Shown in pieces: positions 51,758 to 59,409 of a stretch of DNA of 64,000 nt; the first letter of the stretch is position 1; every line of letters begins with the position of its first letter. The notes beneath the pieces were generated by a model. The model did no database searches, was not told where the DNA came from, and saw nothing but the letters and a program-made list of their open reading frames with translations. Source of the stretch: Ktedonobacter sp. SOSP1-85 (lineage in GTDB: Bacteria; Chloroflexota; Ktedonobacteria; Ktedonobacterales; Ktedonobacteraceae); the NCBI RefSeq assembly GCF_016587415.1, contig NZ_BNJI01000001.1, positions 620,001 to 684,000 on the forward strand, read 5' to 3'. The translations under genes and the position numbers were made by a program.

Positions 51758-53815
51758 GTGATCTTAGATACAAATGATCTGATAGGCAAAACGCTCGGAA
51801 CATGCACAATCCGACGCCTTATTGGACGAGGTGGCATGGGCGCAGTCTATCTAGCACAACAGAGCCGTCCACGACGCACTGTCGCCGTGAAGGTACTCCT
51901 GCCCAATACGCTTATGGACAAGCGACCCCGAGAAGAATTCCTCGCACGCTTCCGGCGAGAGGCCGATTCCATCGCGGCCCTCGACCATATTAATATTTTA
52001 CCGCTCTACGAATATGGCGAGCAGGAGGATATGGCCTACCTGGTTATGCCTCACGTCACAGGAGGGACCCTGCGCGACCTGCTCGAAGAACGAGGCATCC
52101 TTCCCTTTGATGGGGTCGCGCGCATTATCGAGCAGGCTGCCGACGCACTTGAGGCCGCTCATAAGCAAGGTATTATCCATCGTGACCTCAAACCAGCCAA
52201 TATTCTCTTCCATGCCGATGGCCGGGTACTCCTGGCCGATTTTGGCCTGGCCAAAGTTGTACGCGACCTGCATGAAAGCGGCGTAAAAGGACGCTCCAGC
52301 CAGGAGGGCTTGACCAGCGCCGGCACAATCGTTGGCACCCCTGAATACCTCTCGCCCGAACAAGGCACCGGCAAAGATGTCGATCACCGTACCGACATCT
52401 ACTCCCTTGGCGTGATGATCTACCAGATGCTGGGAGGACAGGTCCCCTTCACTGGCACGTCCCCAGTCGCGATTGCCATCAAGCACACGCTGGAGATCCC
52501 TCCTTCTCTCTCCGCCCTCAATCCCCAGGTCACCCCTGAGATCGAGGGTATCGTCATGAAGGCGCTAGCAAAAAATCCTGCCGAACGCTACAATAGCGCG
52601 AGCGAGTTAGCCCGGATTCTCAAGGCCACGCTTACTACTCCCTCGCAAGCAGGAATGCTGTCACAGCGTACGCCACTCATCACTGAGGCACAGACCGTCT
52701 TTGTCGCGCTACCCGATCAGGGCACACCCAACACCAAAGAGCGCCTTGAGGGCAAACACCCCCAGCCCGTAATTGAGCATGATGCGGTTACTCAGCTAGA
52801 AAATACGCCAACGACAATTTACAACGCCTCGACAGAGGCCGCGCCACGCGTTGTTGCCCAGGTTGAAAGCAAACACGACGAACCAGCGCCTCTTATGCCA
52901 GCCAAAGTGGAGGTGGCACCCAGGCCCCAGCCCGTCATTGAGCAGGTTCCGGCCTCTCCCCAGATGAGAGAGCCGCGTACAAATGCGCCGCTGAGTCCGC
53001 CACCATTCTCGCCCATGCCCCAGCCCTCACCTCAGCCTGGACCCCAGGGTCCTCGTGCGCGTCGCCAGCCACTGGCAGTCGCACTTGGAGGAGCACTCCT
53101 GGTGCTTTTGATCATCATTGGCTCGGTTGCCTCCTATCAGCATTTTGCTGGCAGCCAAACAGGCTCCAAGGCTCCAACCGCCCAACCCACGCATGACGTG
53201 ACGTTGACAAACAAGTCGACGCCTACCGCGACCGCGACCCCCAGACCACTTTCGTTACCAGGAGCAAAGATCTCCGCTGGAAACCGTGTCTATGGGACCG
53301 ATCTACCTGGAAAGTCATGCGATAAACGTGGAGGCACCTGGAACGAAATCAATCTCACCGTGACCTGTCATGACACTAATGTTGAACTCAGCAGCAATGG
53401 TGGCACAGGCGTCCTCCTCCTGAAAGATCTGCCACAAGGTCAGACGTTCCCGAGCAGTTATATTATCCAGGTTCAAATCGAGAGCGCCAGCGGTGACTAC
53501 GGCATTCTCTACCGTGACCTGCCCGATACCAAAACGTATAATGTCTTTGTTCTCTCAGCAGAGAACTGGCATAGCGACAACTACGATCACTCCTGGAACA
53601 ATCAGGGGCAGCTCGCCTCTGGCGCAAACCAGGGTGACCCCACAAAGTCGCATACCGTGGATATCCAGGTGCAGGGGACGAGCTATACCTATACCGTGGA
53701 CGGAACGAATTGGGGGTATGCCAACAACGGAACGAGTACGAATGCCGCAATTGGCATTCTTGTCACTCCCGGCTCGCACGTTACCCTGAAAAACTTGCAG
53801 GTCTTCGCCGCCTAA
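51758..53815 (+). CDS. Membrane Ser/Thr protein kinase (PknB-like), copy 2
   Basis: 685 residues with the same plan as copy 1. Kinase about 10-285: LIGRGGMGAVYLAQQ, Lys in RTVAVKVLLP, IHRDLKPANILF (near 140), DFGLAKVV, GTPEYLSPEQGTGK, HRTDIYSLGVMIYQ. TM helix LAVALGGALLVLLIIIGSVA about 435-457. Outside domain: CDKRGGTWNEINLTVTCHD, SSYIIQVQIESASGDYGILY, close to the outside domain of copy 1. GTG start at 51758 with GAGAGGA 10 bases upstream. The two genes probably arose by tandem duplication and sense related signals. Confidence 0.9.
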   Translation: MILDTNDLIGKTLGTCTIRRLIGRGGMGAVYLAQQSRPRRTVAVKVLLPNTLMDKRPREEFLARFRREADSIAALDHINILPLYEYGEQEDMAYLVMPHVTGGTLRDLLEERGILPFDGVARIIEQAADALEAAHKQGIIHRDLKPANILFHADGRVLLADFGLAKVVRDLHESGVKGRSSQEGLTSAGTIVGTPEYLSPEQGTGKDVDHRTDIYSLGVMIYQMLGGQVPFTGTSPVAIAIKHTLEIPPSLSALNPQVTPEIEGIVMKALAKNPAERYNSASELARILKATLTTPSQAGMLSQRTPLITEAQTVFVALPDQGTPNTKERLEGKHPQPVIEHDAVTQLENTPTTIYNASTEAAPRVVAQVESKHDEPAPLMPAKVEVAPRPQPVIEQVPASPQMREPRTNAPLSPPPFSPMPQPSPQPGPQGPRARRQPLAVALGGALLVLLIIIGSVASYQHFAGSQTGSKAPTAQPTHDVTLTNKSTPTATATPRPLSLPGAKISAGNRVYGTDLPGKSCDKRGGTWNEINLTVTCHDTNVELSSNGGTGVLLLKDLPQGQTFPSSYIIQVQIESASGDYGILYRDLPDTKTYNVFVLSAENWHSDNYDHSWNNQGQLASGANQGDPTKSHTVDIQVQGTSYTYTVDGTNWGYANNGTSTNAAIGILVTPGSHVTLKNLQVFAA

Positions 53816-53820
53816 TAAGA

Positions 53821-53903
53821 GGGAGCGCTACTGGCGTACGCGCCTACACTGGGGTGCGAATACCTGCCCCGAACGTGTAGGCGCGTACGCCAGTAGCGCT
53901 CCC
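53821..53903. terminator. 29-bp perfect hairpin
   Basis: Arms 53821-53849 and 53875-53903 (GGGAGCGCTACTGGCGTACG then CGCCTACAC) pair perfectly; the 25-base loop itself holds GGGG/CCCC. It shares the core CTGGCGTACGCG with the hairpin at 38575-38631. Confidence 0.7.
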
Positions 53904-53919
53904 TTCTATGACTTCAAGC

Positions 53920-54084
53920 CTATCGCGGCTCCATGGCGTCCACGATACTCTCTTCATCGTCGCGCTGCACGGAGTCAGGGAACCAGTTACGCACTCGCTG
54001 CTCCGGCAAGACCGCTTTCACCTGGCGTAGTAAGGTTGACTTCTCCCCTCGGTCGCGCTCTCCTCGCTCTTTTCGGGAGGGCAT
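53920..54084 (-). CDS. Small ORF, 54 residues, overlapping the next upstream one
   Basis: Minus strand MPSRKERGERDRGEKSTLLR, QVKAVLPEQRVRNWFPDSVQ, RDDEESIVDAMEPR, a charged protein-like peptide. Its first 67 bases overlap 54018-54272 in another frame and it has no ribosome site. It may be the true C-terminus of that gene after a frameshift. Function not recognised. Confidence 0.35.
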   Translation of the reverse strand: MPSRKERGERDRGEKSTLLRQVKAVLPEQRVRNWFPDSVQRDDEESIVDAMEPR

Positions 54085-54272
54085 TTTTGCAGTTCGCGCG
54101 AAATGTTATTTAAAGCAGCCTGAAGGCTTCGGAGCGTATTGAGCGACTCTGCTGAGGTGCTGATGCCCTCCTGCTGCGCCCTCTGAAGACTCTCACGCAT
54201 ATTTTTTACTTCATTGGTCAGGTGATCGTGAAGCGTACGGAGCCGGCTACAGCGATCAGTTGTATGATTCAT
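54018..54272 (-). CDS. Small helical hypothetical protein
   Basis: 84 residues from ATG 54272 (GAGG upstream): MNHTTDRCSRLRTLHDHLTN, EVKNMRESLQRAQQEGISTS, AESLNTLRSLQAALNNISRE, ending LQKCPPEKSEESATEGRSQP. Heptad-like leucine spacing suggests a helical or coiled-coil protein. No known family recognised. The frame could start further upstream at 54377 but without a site. The downstream overlapping ORF suggests a possible frame break near 54040. Confidence 0.5.
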   Translation of the reverse strand: MNHTTDRCSRLRTLHDHLTNEVKNMRESLQRAQQEGISTSAESLNTLRSLQAALNNISRELQKCPPEKSEESATEGRSQPYYAR

Positions 54273-54443
54273 AAAGTTGCCTCGCAATCGCTTAAAAATC
54301 ATCGCCTGGTTGGTCAGATAGCCCAGGAAAAAGACTATCCTACCGCCTTTATACACCACAAAGCATCTAGTATGCAATGTGCATATGTGTTAACGGTCCT
54401 TTTATCTCACTAGCTCCTAGCCCGAAACGTAGGTTTTTCATAT

Positions 54444-54484
54444 AAACATGCTCCCTCTCATCGTTAATGAGAGGGAGCATGTTT
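54444..54484 (-). terminator. 18-bp perfect hairpin after the substrate-binding protein gene
   Basis: AAACATGCTCCCTCTCAT pairs perfectly across a 5-base loop, 34 bases past the stop codon at 54518. Confidence 0.8.
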
Positions 54485-54517
54485 GCGTTATAAAACGGCT
54501 TGCTAACTACAACTAGC

Positions 54518-55537
54518 TTAGGCGACCGTTTTATTTGTGTATACAGATGTGAGATTATCAACGGGCGCGATCAATTTCTCCGCGACCATGAATTGTTCCA
54601 TAGACTGCCAGGTGGCATCATCATTATTGCCCAGTTTGCCATCCCCCTGGTAGATAGGAATCGTGGCCTTTAACACCGCGCGCGCCTGCGTGGTATTCAT
54701 GCCGGGAATATAGCTCTGACTCACCTGCAAGGCCTCGTCGGGATTGGCGATCACATCACGCAGCCCCTTGAGTGTGGCCTGCACAAAGCTGCGCACCATG
54801 GCTGGCTGTTGCTGATAGGTCCCCTCGGGCGCGATAATGCCGTTTGAGACAATGGCCTGGTAATCGGAGATCGGAAAGGTACGCACCTTGAGACCATGCT
54901 GCTCCAGTTGCAGGGGCTCGTTGTTCGAGTAACCCATCACGGCATCCACACGATGCGCCAACAGCGCGGGCACCTGGGTAAAGCCAATCGATTGGATCTT
55001 GACATCCGAGGTTGAGAGATGCGCTTTGTAGAGGAAGGCCAGCAGCGCTGTATAAGTCGAGCCATAGGCTCCAGGAACGCCAATGGTATGCCCCTTCAGA
55101 TCACTCAGGCTCTTAATCGAGGAGTCCGCGGGTACGATCAAGCTTACTGGATATTTCTGGAAGATCGTGGCGACATCCAGCGCTTTGATCTGCTTGTTGC
55201 TATTACGCGCGGTCAAAAGCTCATCGCCACCGGCGAAGACAAATGTATTTTTTCCGGCGACCATTGAGCCGATCAGGTCAGGCACAATCCCATGGTGGAA
55301 GGTGACATCCAGCCCCGCCTGGCTATAATAGCCCTTTGACTTTGCCACATAAAACGGCGCGAACTGAATATCAGGGACATAGCCCAGGCCAATCGAGATC
55401 GCCTGTTTTCCCTGCGAAGACGAATTAGAACTTGTATTTGTCGTGGACGTTCCCCCGCATGCCGTTATCAACAGCATAAATAGCAGCGAAAGAATGCCGA
55501 ACGTTGCCACAGTTGAAGAACGATGACGTGCAGACAT
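54518..55537 (-). CDS. ribY: Riboflavin ABC transporter substrate-binding lipoprotein (RibY-like)
   Basis: 339 residues of the NMT1/THI5-like solute-binding family. Lipoprotein signal with lipobox LITACGG (Cys near 27), a Ser/Thr/Asn spacer, then ISIGLGYVPDIQFAPFYVAK, YYSQAGLDVTFHHG, FVFAGGDELLTARNSNKQI and LKGHTIGVPGAYGSTYTALL. Located after a RibX-like permease gene beneath an FMN riboswitch, so the ligand is inferred to be riboflavin; on sequence alone thiamine precursor or other aromatic ligands are possible. The 122-base gap to the permease carries a dispersed repeat. Confidence 0.82.
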   Translation of the reverse strand: MSARHRSSTVATFGILSLLFMLLITACGGTSTTNTSSNSSSQGKQAISIGLGYVPDIQFAPFYVAKSKGYYSQAGLDVTFHHGIVPDLIGSMVAGKNTFVFAGGDELLTARNSNKQIKALDVATIFQKYPVSLIVPADSSIKSLSDLKGHTIGVPGAYGSTYTALLAFLYKAHLSTSDVKIQSIGFTQVPALLAHRVDAVMGYSNNEPLQLEQHGLKVRTFPISDYQAIVSNGIIAPEGTYQQQPAMVRSFVQATLKGLRDVIANPDEALQVSQSYIPGMNTTQARAVLKATIPIYQGDGKLGNNDDATWQSMEQFMVAEKLIAPVDNLTSVYTNKTVA

Positions 55538-55601
55538 CGCGGACTACTCCATTCTCCCTAAAAATCTTTTATAGTCTGGTTACAGCTAGCCTACTGCCTT
55601 T

Positions 55602-55650
55602 CGAAAACCTGAGCGCGGAGCGCTAGCCACGACAGTGGCGTTGGTTTTCG
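55602..55650 (-). repeat. Dispersed three-way-junction repeat, copy B
   Basis: CGAAAACCTGAGCGCGGAGC, GCTAGCCACGACAGTGGCGT, TGGTTTTCG, then TTTAAG. Outer arms CGAAAACC/GGTTTTCG; inner hairpins AGCGC/GCGCT and GCCAC-GACA-GTGGC. The shortest copy. It lies between the RibX-like and RibY-like genes; the sequence is given in plus orientation. Confidence 0.75.
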
Positions 55651-55659
55651 TTTAAGAAG

Positions 55660-56535
55660 CTAGTAAACCACCTGAGCCAGCTTACCAAGCAACCAGGTAC
55701 TACTATAGAACAAGACCGCCAGTACCGCCAGCACCACAAGCGTGGCGAACATGAGCGGTGTATTATATTGATTCTTTGCCACCAGGAGCAGCGACCCCAA
55801 ACCCTGGTCGCCCCCCTGGACAAATTCACCCACGAGCGCCCCCATGACGGAGAGTGTCAATCCCGTACGCACGCCCGCGATAATCGAGGGCAGCGCCAGG
55901 GGAAACTCGATATGCGCGAACATTGCCCAGCCAGCAGCCCCCTCCACACGCGCCGCGTCTGTCAAGGCGCGATCTATCGTCTGCACGCCCAGCATGGTAT
56001 TTACCACCATGGGAAAGACAACCACGAGCGCGCAGACATACATGTTGGGAACCCAGCCATAGCCCAGCCATAACACCAGCAATGGCGCGATCACGACTAC
56101 TGGAATGGCCTGGCCCGCAGCCAGGTAAGGATGGATGGCCGCGGCAAGCACACGCGACCTGGTCAGGGCATACCCTAGCGGCAAGGCCAGCGCCAGCGCC
56201 AGAAGAAAGCCTACCAGGCTCTCCTGTACTGTGACCAAAAGATTGCTGAGATATATTCCCGAGCTAAAGCCGCTGCTCAAGCTATCCAATACATCGGCTG
56301 GCGCAGGCAAGAACAGGGCGTTGACATGCCCGTAGGCGCTGCTCAAAAACCAGCCAATTAGCAGGGCCACAGCCAGGATCAGGGGGGGAATAACCGATAG
56401 GCTCCAGGTAAAATTGCGCCTGGGCGCCTGGGAGGCGCGGCTAGCACTTCGTCGCGCTTGCGCCTCACTCCGCACAGCCGCTGCCTCGTACTCAGGCAGC
56501 ACAGCGTGCTGGTGTGTAGAAGTTGTCATGCTCAT
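55660..56535 (-). CDS. ribX: Riboflavin ABC transporter permease (RibX-like)
   Basis: 291 residues, BPD_transp_1 inner-membrane subunit. After a polar N-terminus come helices SVIPPLILAVALLIGWFLSS, LVGFLLALALALPLGYAL, VVVIAPLLVLWLGYGWVPNM and the EAA-type loop DAARVEGAAGWAMFAHIEFP. With RibY it would import riboflavin; an ATPase subunit is not encoded nearby and must come from elsewhere. ATG 56535 has GAGGG 6 bases upstream; ATG 56541 lies too close to it. Controlled by the FMN riboswitch about 215 bases upstream. Confidence 0.85.
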   Translation of the reverse strand: MSMTTSTHQHAVLPEYEAAAVRSEAQARRSASRASQAPRRNFTWSLSVIPPLILAVALLIGWFLSSAYGHVNALFLPAPADVLDSLSSGFSSGIYLSNLLVTVQESLVGFLLALALALPLGYALTRSRVLAAAIHPYLAAGQAIPVVVIAPLLVLWLGYGWVPNMYVCALVVVFPMVVNTMLGVQTIDRALTDAARVEGAAGWAMFAHIEFPLALPSIIAGVRTGLTLSVMGALVGEFVQGGDQGLGSLLLVAKNQYNTPLMFATLVVLAVLAVLFYSSTWLLGKLAQVVY

Positions 56536-56750
56536 GAACATCCCTCGATAGCTCTACTGACAGGCTTCAGCCAGAACAAGGCATAGAGATCCGTCAATTC
56601 AACTGATTCGGGGAGGCATTGGGGGAGAGCAGTAACGACCATATAGAACATAGCCCGCATGCATCACAGATATGCGTGATAAGTATGCGTAACTACGCCA
56701 CTCACCAACCTTTCATAATGGTTGGATAAGTAGAAACTGGTCCTTATAGA

Positions 56751-56909
56751 AACCTTCTCCCATCCGGACTATACCGTCGGCTTCGGATTCGCACCGAATC
56801 AATCACGCCAGGCATTTCCATGCCTGAGGACTCGCGGGCTCTGCCACTGGTTCCTTGCGAACCACATTGGCAATACCGCCGGTCGGGAATTACACCCTGC
56901 CCCGAAGGT
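56751..56909 (-). promoter_or_regulatory. FMN riboswitch (RFN element)
   Basis: Minus strand shows the conserved blocks in order: ACCTTCGGGGCAGGGTGTAA, TTCCCGACCGGCGGTA, AGCCCGCGAGTCC, GGTGCGAATCCGAAGCCGAC, GGTATAGTCCGGATGGGAGA, AGGT. A later hairpin CCAACC/GGTTGG at 56704-56724 may be part of the expression platform. It controls the RibX-RibY genes. Confidence 0.97.
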
Positions 56910-56922
56910 CTTACTTTTCCTT

Positions 56923-56951
56923 AGTATGCCACAGACACCACCAATACGCAA
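56923..56951 (-). promoter_or_regulatory. Promoter of the FMN riboswitch transcript
   Basis: Minus strand TTGCGT (56946-56951), 17-base spacer, CATACT (56923-56928), a few bases before the aptamer. Confidence 0.55.
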
Positions 56952-56962
56952 GGGGAATTTTC

Positions 56963-57024
56963 TAAGCAGCAAAAAAGCGGCCTGGGCGAACGTACATTCG
57001 CCCAGGCCGCTTTTTTGCTGCTTA
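56963..57024 (-). terminator. 28-bp perfect hairpin terminator
   Basis: TAAGCAGCAAAAAAGCGGCC TGGGCGAA pairs perfectly across 6 bases. It contains A6/T6 inside the stem, so it can end transcription on both strands. It separates the peroxiredoxin gene from the riboswitch. Confidence 0.88.
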
Positions 57025-57032
57025 CTTCTGAT

Positions 57033-57102
57033 CCGAAAACCCTGAGCGTTTATCCCCGAATGGGGGCAAAGCGCTAGTCACGAGAGTGACGTTGGGTTTC
57101 GG
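57033..57102 (-). repeat. Dispersed three-way-junction repeat, copy C
   Basis: CCGAAAACCCTGAGCG, an inserted hairpin CCCC-GAAT-GGGG, AGCGCTAGTCACGAGAGTGA, CGTTGGGTTTCGG, AATAAG (plus orientation). Outer arms pair with one bulged A; GTCAC-GAGA-GTGAC is a compensated version of the copy B hairpin. Here the CCCC/GGGG hairpin sits in the first loop, not the second as in copy A. Confidence 0.75.
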
Positions 57103-57111
57103 AATAAGATC

Positions 57112-57597
57112 TTAGAGTTTGCGCAACGCCTCAAAGAGGTCTTCGTTGTCGGGCATCTCACCCGGCGCATGCTGGATCTCAATATAACGGATGATGCCTT
57201 CTTTGTCGACGACAAAGAGGGCGCGCTCGGACATACCCGCGGGGTGCCGTATCCCATACAGGTCTACAACCTTCCCCTGAGGATAGAAGTCTGAGAGATG
57301 GTGGAAAGATGTCTGCATGGACTTCTGCCAGGCCTCAAGGGCAAAGTGGCTATCCATGCTGATACTAACTACCTCAGTGTCATAATCCTTGAAACGCTCC
57401 AGGTCGGCCTCGTATGAGGGCAACTGGGCGGAGCAGACGCTGCTGAACGCGAAAGGCACAAAAGCGAGAACGACGTTCTTTTTACCGCGAAAATCGCTGA
57501 GGCGCCAATCTTCTTTCCCTTCAGTCTTCAATGTAAAATCGGGGGCGACGTCGCCCACCTTCAAAGTCTTTGTCTCGGTGCGATTTCTAGTATCCAT
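57112..57597 (-). CDS. Peroxiredoxin (AhpC/TSA, AhpE/Bcp type)
   Basis: 161 residues, reduces peroxides in the cytosol. [20 protein letters not shown], then the active site [20 protein letters not shown] with the peroxidatic Cys near 55; the usual PxxxTxxC box reads PFAFSSVC, with Ser for Thr. No second conserved Cys, so a 1-Cys type needing an outside thiol. Later [17 protein letters not shown] and the Arg in [12 protein letters not shown] 9-base inverted repeat surrounds the ribosome site (57602-57632). Single gene. Confidence 0.92.
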   Translation of the reverse strand: MDTRNRTETKTLKVGDVAPDFTLKTEGKEDWRLSDFRGKKNVVLAFVPFAFSSVCSAQLPSYEADLERFKDYDTEVVSISMDSHFALEAWQKSMQTSFHHLSDFYPQGKVVDLYGIRHPAGMSERALFVVDKEGIIRYIEIQHAPGEMPDNEDLFEALRKL

Positions 57598-57601
57598 TGG
57601 C

Positions 57602-57632
57602 TTTGTGTTAACCTTCCCTCTTCTAACACAAA
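57602..57632 (-). promoter_or_regulatory. Inverted repeat around the peroxiredoxin ribosome site
   Basis: TTTGTGTTA and TAACACAAA (9 bp, perfect) enclose GAAGAGGGAAGGT, the only ribosome site, 5 bases from the ATG. Either a protein operator or an RNA hairpin with the site in its loop. A 12-base palindrome GATGATATCATC lies just upstream. The rest of 57650-58011 holds no visible gene. Confidence 0.5.
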
Positions 57633-58011
57633 TAGAGTGGATGATATCATCAGACTGATACTACCCACTATACTCTCCCAGGCAACGAATAGCGAGATCG
57701 TGTCCGCGTTCTGGTTACCTGACATGCACATGGCTCGTCTTGTATGGTGCGCGAAACCATGTTGAAGTATACCACCAATCAAGATCTGTGTGCTGGTGTA
57801 GCGTCAGGGCCTATCCTGCTCGTGACTCATAATTGGCTGCCTGCCAGAGCTCAAAACGCCCTTTATGCAGTCCTATAAGAGTACAACAAGTAAGTTCGCA
57901 TACATCAACAAACATGGTTAAGGCAGACTTTTATACTAACCTATAGACTGACTATGCATGTTTCTACTTACCAATACACATTGCACCATTGACGGAGAGG
58001 GGCTGGTTATC

Positions 58012-59409
58012 GTGTCACAGAAAGAGCTACATCTCGACTATACCCACAAACAGCGCGGCATTTTCTCATCTTTGCTTGCGTATATGCATAATCCGCGCGA
58101 TCTTGTTTCCTATACCCCGATTATCTTTGTTACCATCGCCATGTTTGTGGGCACATCCTGGCAGCTCTTTCTCCCCAAAAGCGATCCCGCGCGCTACCAG
58201 TGCTATGCCCTGTCGTTCTGGTTCGGTGGTGATGCGCTCAAACGCCTGCCAGTTGAGCAGTGCGCCTTTCTACAAGGGAGCATCCTGCAGGCGCCTTTTC
58301 ACATGCTGCCCCTTGAGTACCCACCGCTTACCCTCATCCCCTTCTCGCTGGCGCTCCTGGCTCCCCTCTCCTACTATCAATTTGTCTTTGCCTTCTTGAT
58401 GTCACTCGTGGCCTTCCTTATCTACTGGCTCCTGCTACGCTACGGGCCTCGCAATTCCGCGCTTACCTGCGCTTTCTATCTGCTCATTGGAGCTATCGCG
58501 ACGACTCAAGTGCGCTTCGACATCCTGCCCGCGGCGCTTACCCTGGTGGCCTTGATCGCCGCTGAGCGCAAACATTGGACCATGGCCTATTTCGCCCTGG
58601 CCATCGGAACGCTCCTGAAACTCTATCCTCTACTCTTACTTCCAGCCTTCTTTATCGCTGAACAACGCGCCCTGGGACGCTTCCACCAACCTACAACTGG
58701 TCTCAAACCGCGTGATATCCCGCGCCAGCTCTGGTTGACCCTACGCGAATTTCGCCGCTGGTCGTGGCGCAACTGTCTGCTCTTCCTGGCTTGCCTGGTC
58801 GTTCTCACCAGTGGCTTTGCGCTGTTAAATTTTGATGGGGCCGTTCTCAGCCAGCTAAGCTACTTCTTCAAGCGCCCCCTCCAGGTAGAGGCAAGCGGCA
58901 GTTCTCTCCTCTGGCTTGCCAGCCGCTTTGGCGTTTCGTTCAGGGTTGTCTATGACTTTGGTTCGCTCAATATGGATAGCGCGCTGGGGGATATCGTCTC
59001 CAAGTTGAGCACGTTGGGCCTGGTTCTTGGCTACGCATATACGCTCTACCTGCAATGGCGCGGCAAACTCAGCCTGGGGCAAACGCTGATCGCGTTACAC
59101 CTGGTCTTTATCACGACTGGAAAGGTATTCAGCCCCCAGTACTTGATCTGGCTCCTGCCACTGCTGGCCTATGTCTACTCTGCGGAGGGACTCTGGCTCT
59201 TCTGCTGGGGTGCCATTTCAGCTCTGACGACCTTCATTTATGCCTACCTCTATTCTCGCTCGCCTGATATTATGCAGGTGCCGGGCTTTTTTGAGTGGGT
59301 CGCGCTGCGCAATCTGCTCTTCGTCCTGTTAACCCTGGCCTACCTTGCCAACTGGTTCAGGATACGCGAGACACAGCACATAACGGAGGCCCAGGTCGTG
59401 CGCTCATAG
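58012..59409 (+). CDS. Membrane glycosyltransferase (GT87/DUF2029-like)
   Basis: 465 residues with 10 or more membrane segments, such as YTPIIFVTIAMFVGTSW, FVFAFLMSLVAFLIYWLLL and LLFLACLVVLTSGFAL. Family signs are an acidic pair in LSFWFGGDALKRLP, LEYPPLTLIPFSLALLAP, VRFDILPAALTLVAL and GTLLKLYPLLLLPAFF. Such enzymes move a sugar from a polyprenyl-phosphate sugar to an outside acceptor. Start GTG 58012 is 9 bases after GAGAGGGG; ATG 57958 has no site. It ends 6 bases inside the convergent SDR gene. Donor and acceptor unknown. Confidence 0.75.
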   Translation: MSQKELHLDYTHKQRGIFSSLLAYMHNPRDLVSYTPIIFVTIAMFVGTSWQLFLPKSDPARYQCYALSFWFGGDALKRLPVEQCAFLQGSILQAPFHMLPLEYPPLTLIPFSLALLAPLSYYQFVFAFLMSLVAFLIYWLLLRYGPRNSALTCAFYLLIGAIATTQVRFDILPAALTLVALIAAERKHWTMAYFALAIGTLLKLYPLLLLPAFFIAEQRALGRFHQPTTGLKPRDIPRQLWLTLREFRRWSWRNCLLFLACLVVLTSGFALLNFDGAVLSQLSYFFKRPLQVEASGSSLLWLASRFGVSFRVVYDFGSLNMDSALGDIVSKLSTLGLVLGYAYTLYLQWRGKLSLGQTLIALHLVFITTGKVFSPQYLIWLLPLLAYVYSAEGLWLFCWGAISALTTFIYAYLYSRSPDIMQVPGFFEWVALRNLLFVLLTLAYLANWFRIRETQHITEAQVVRS

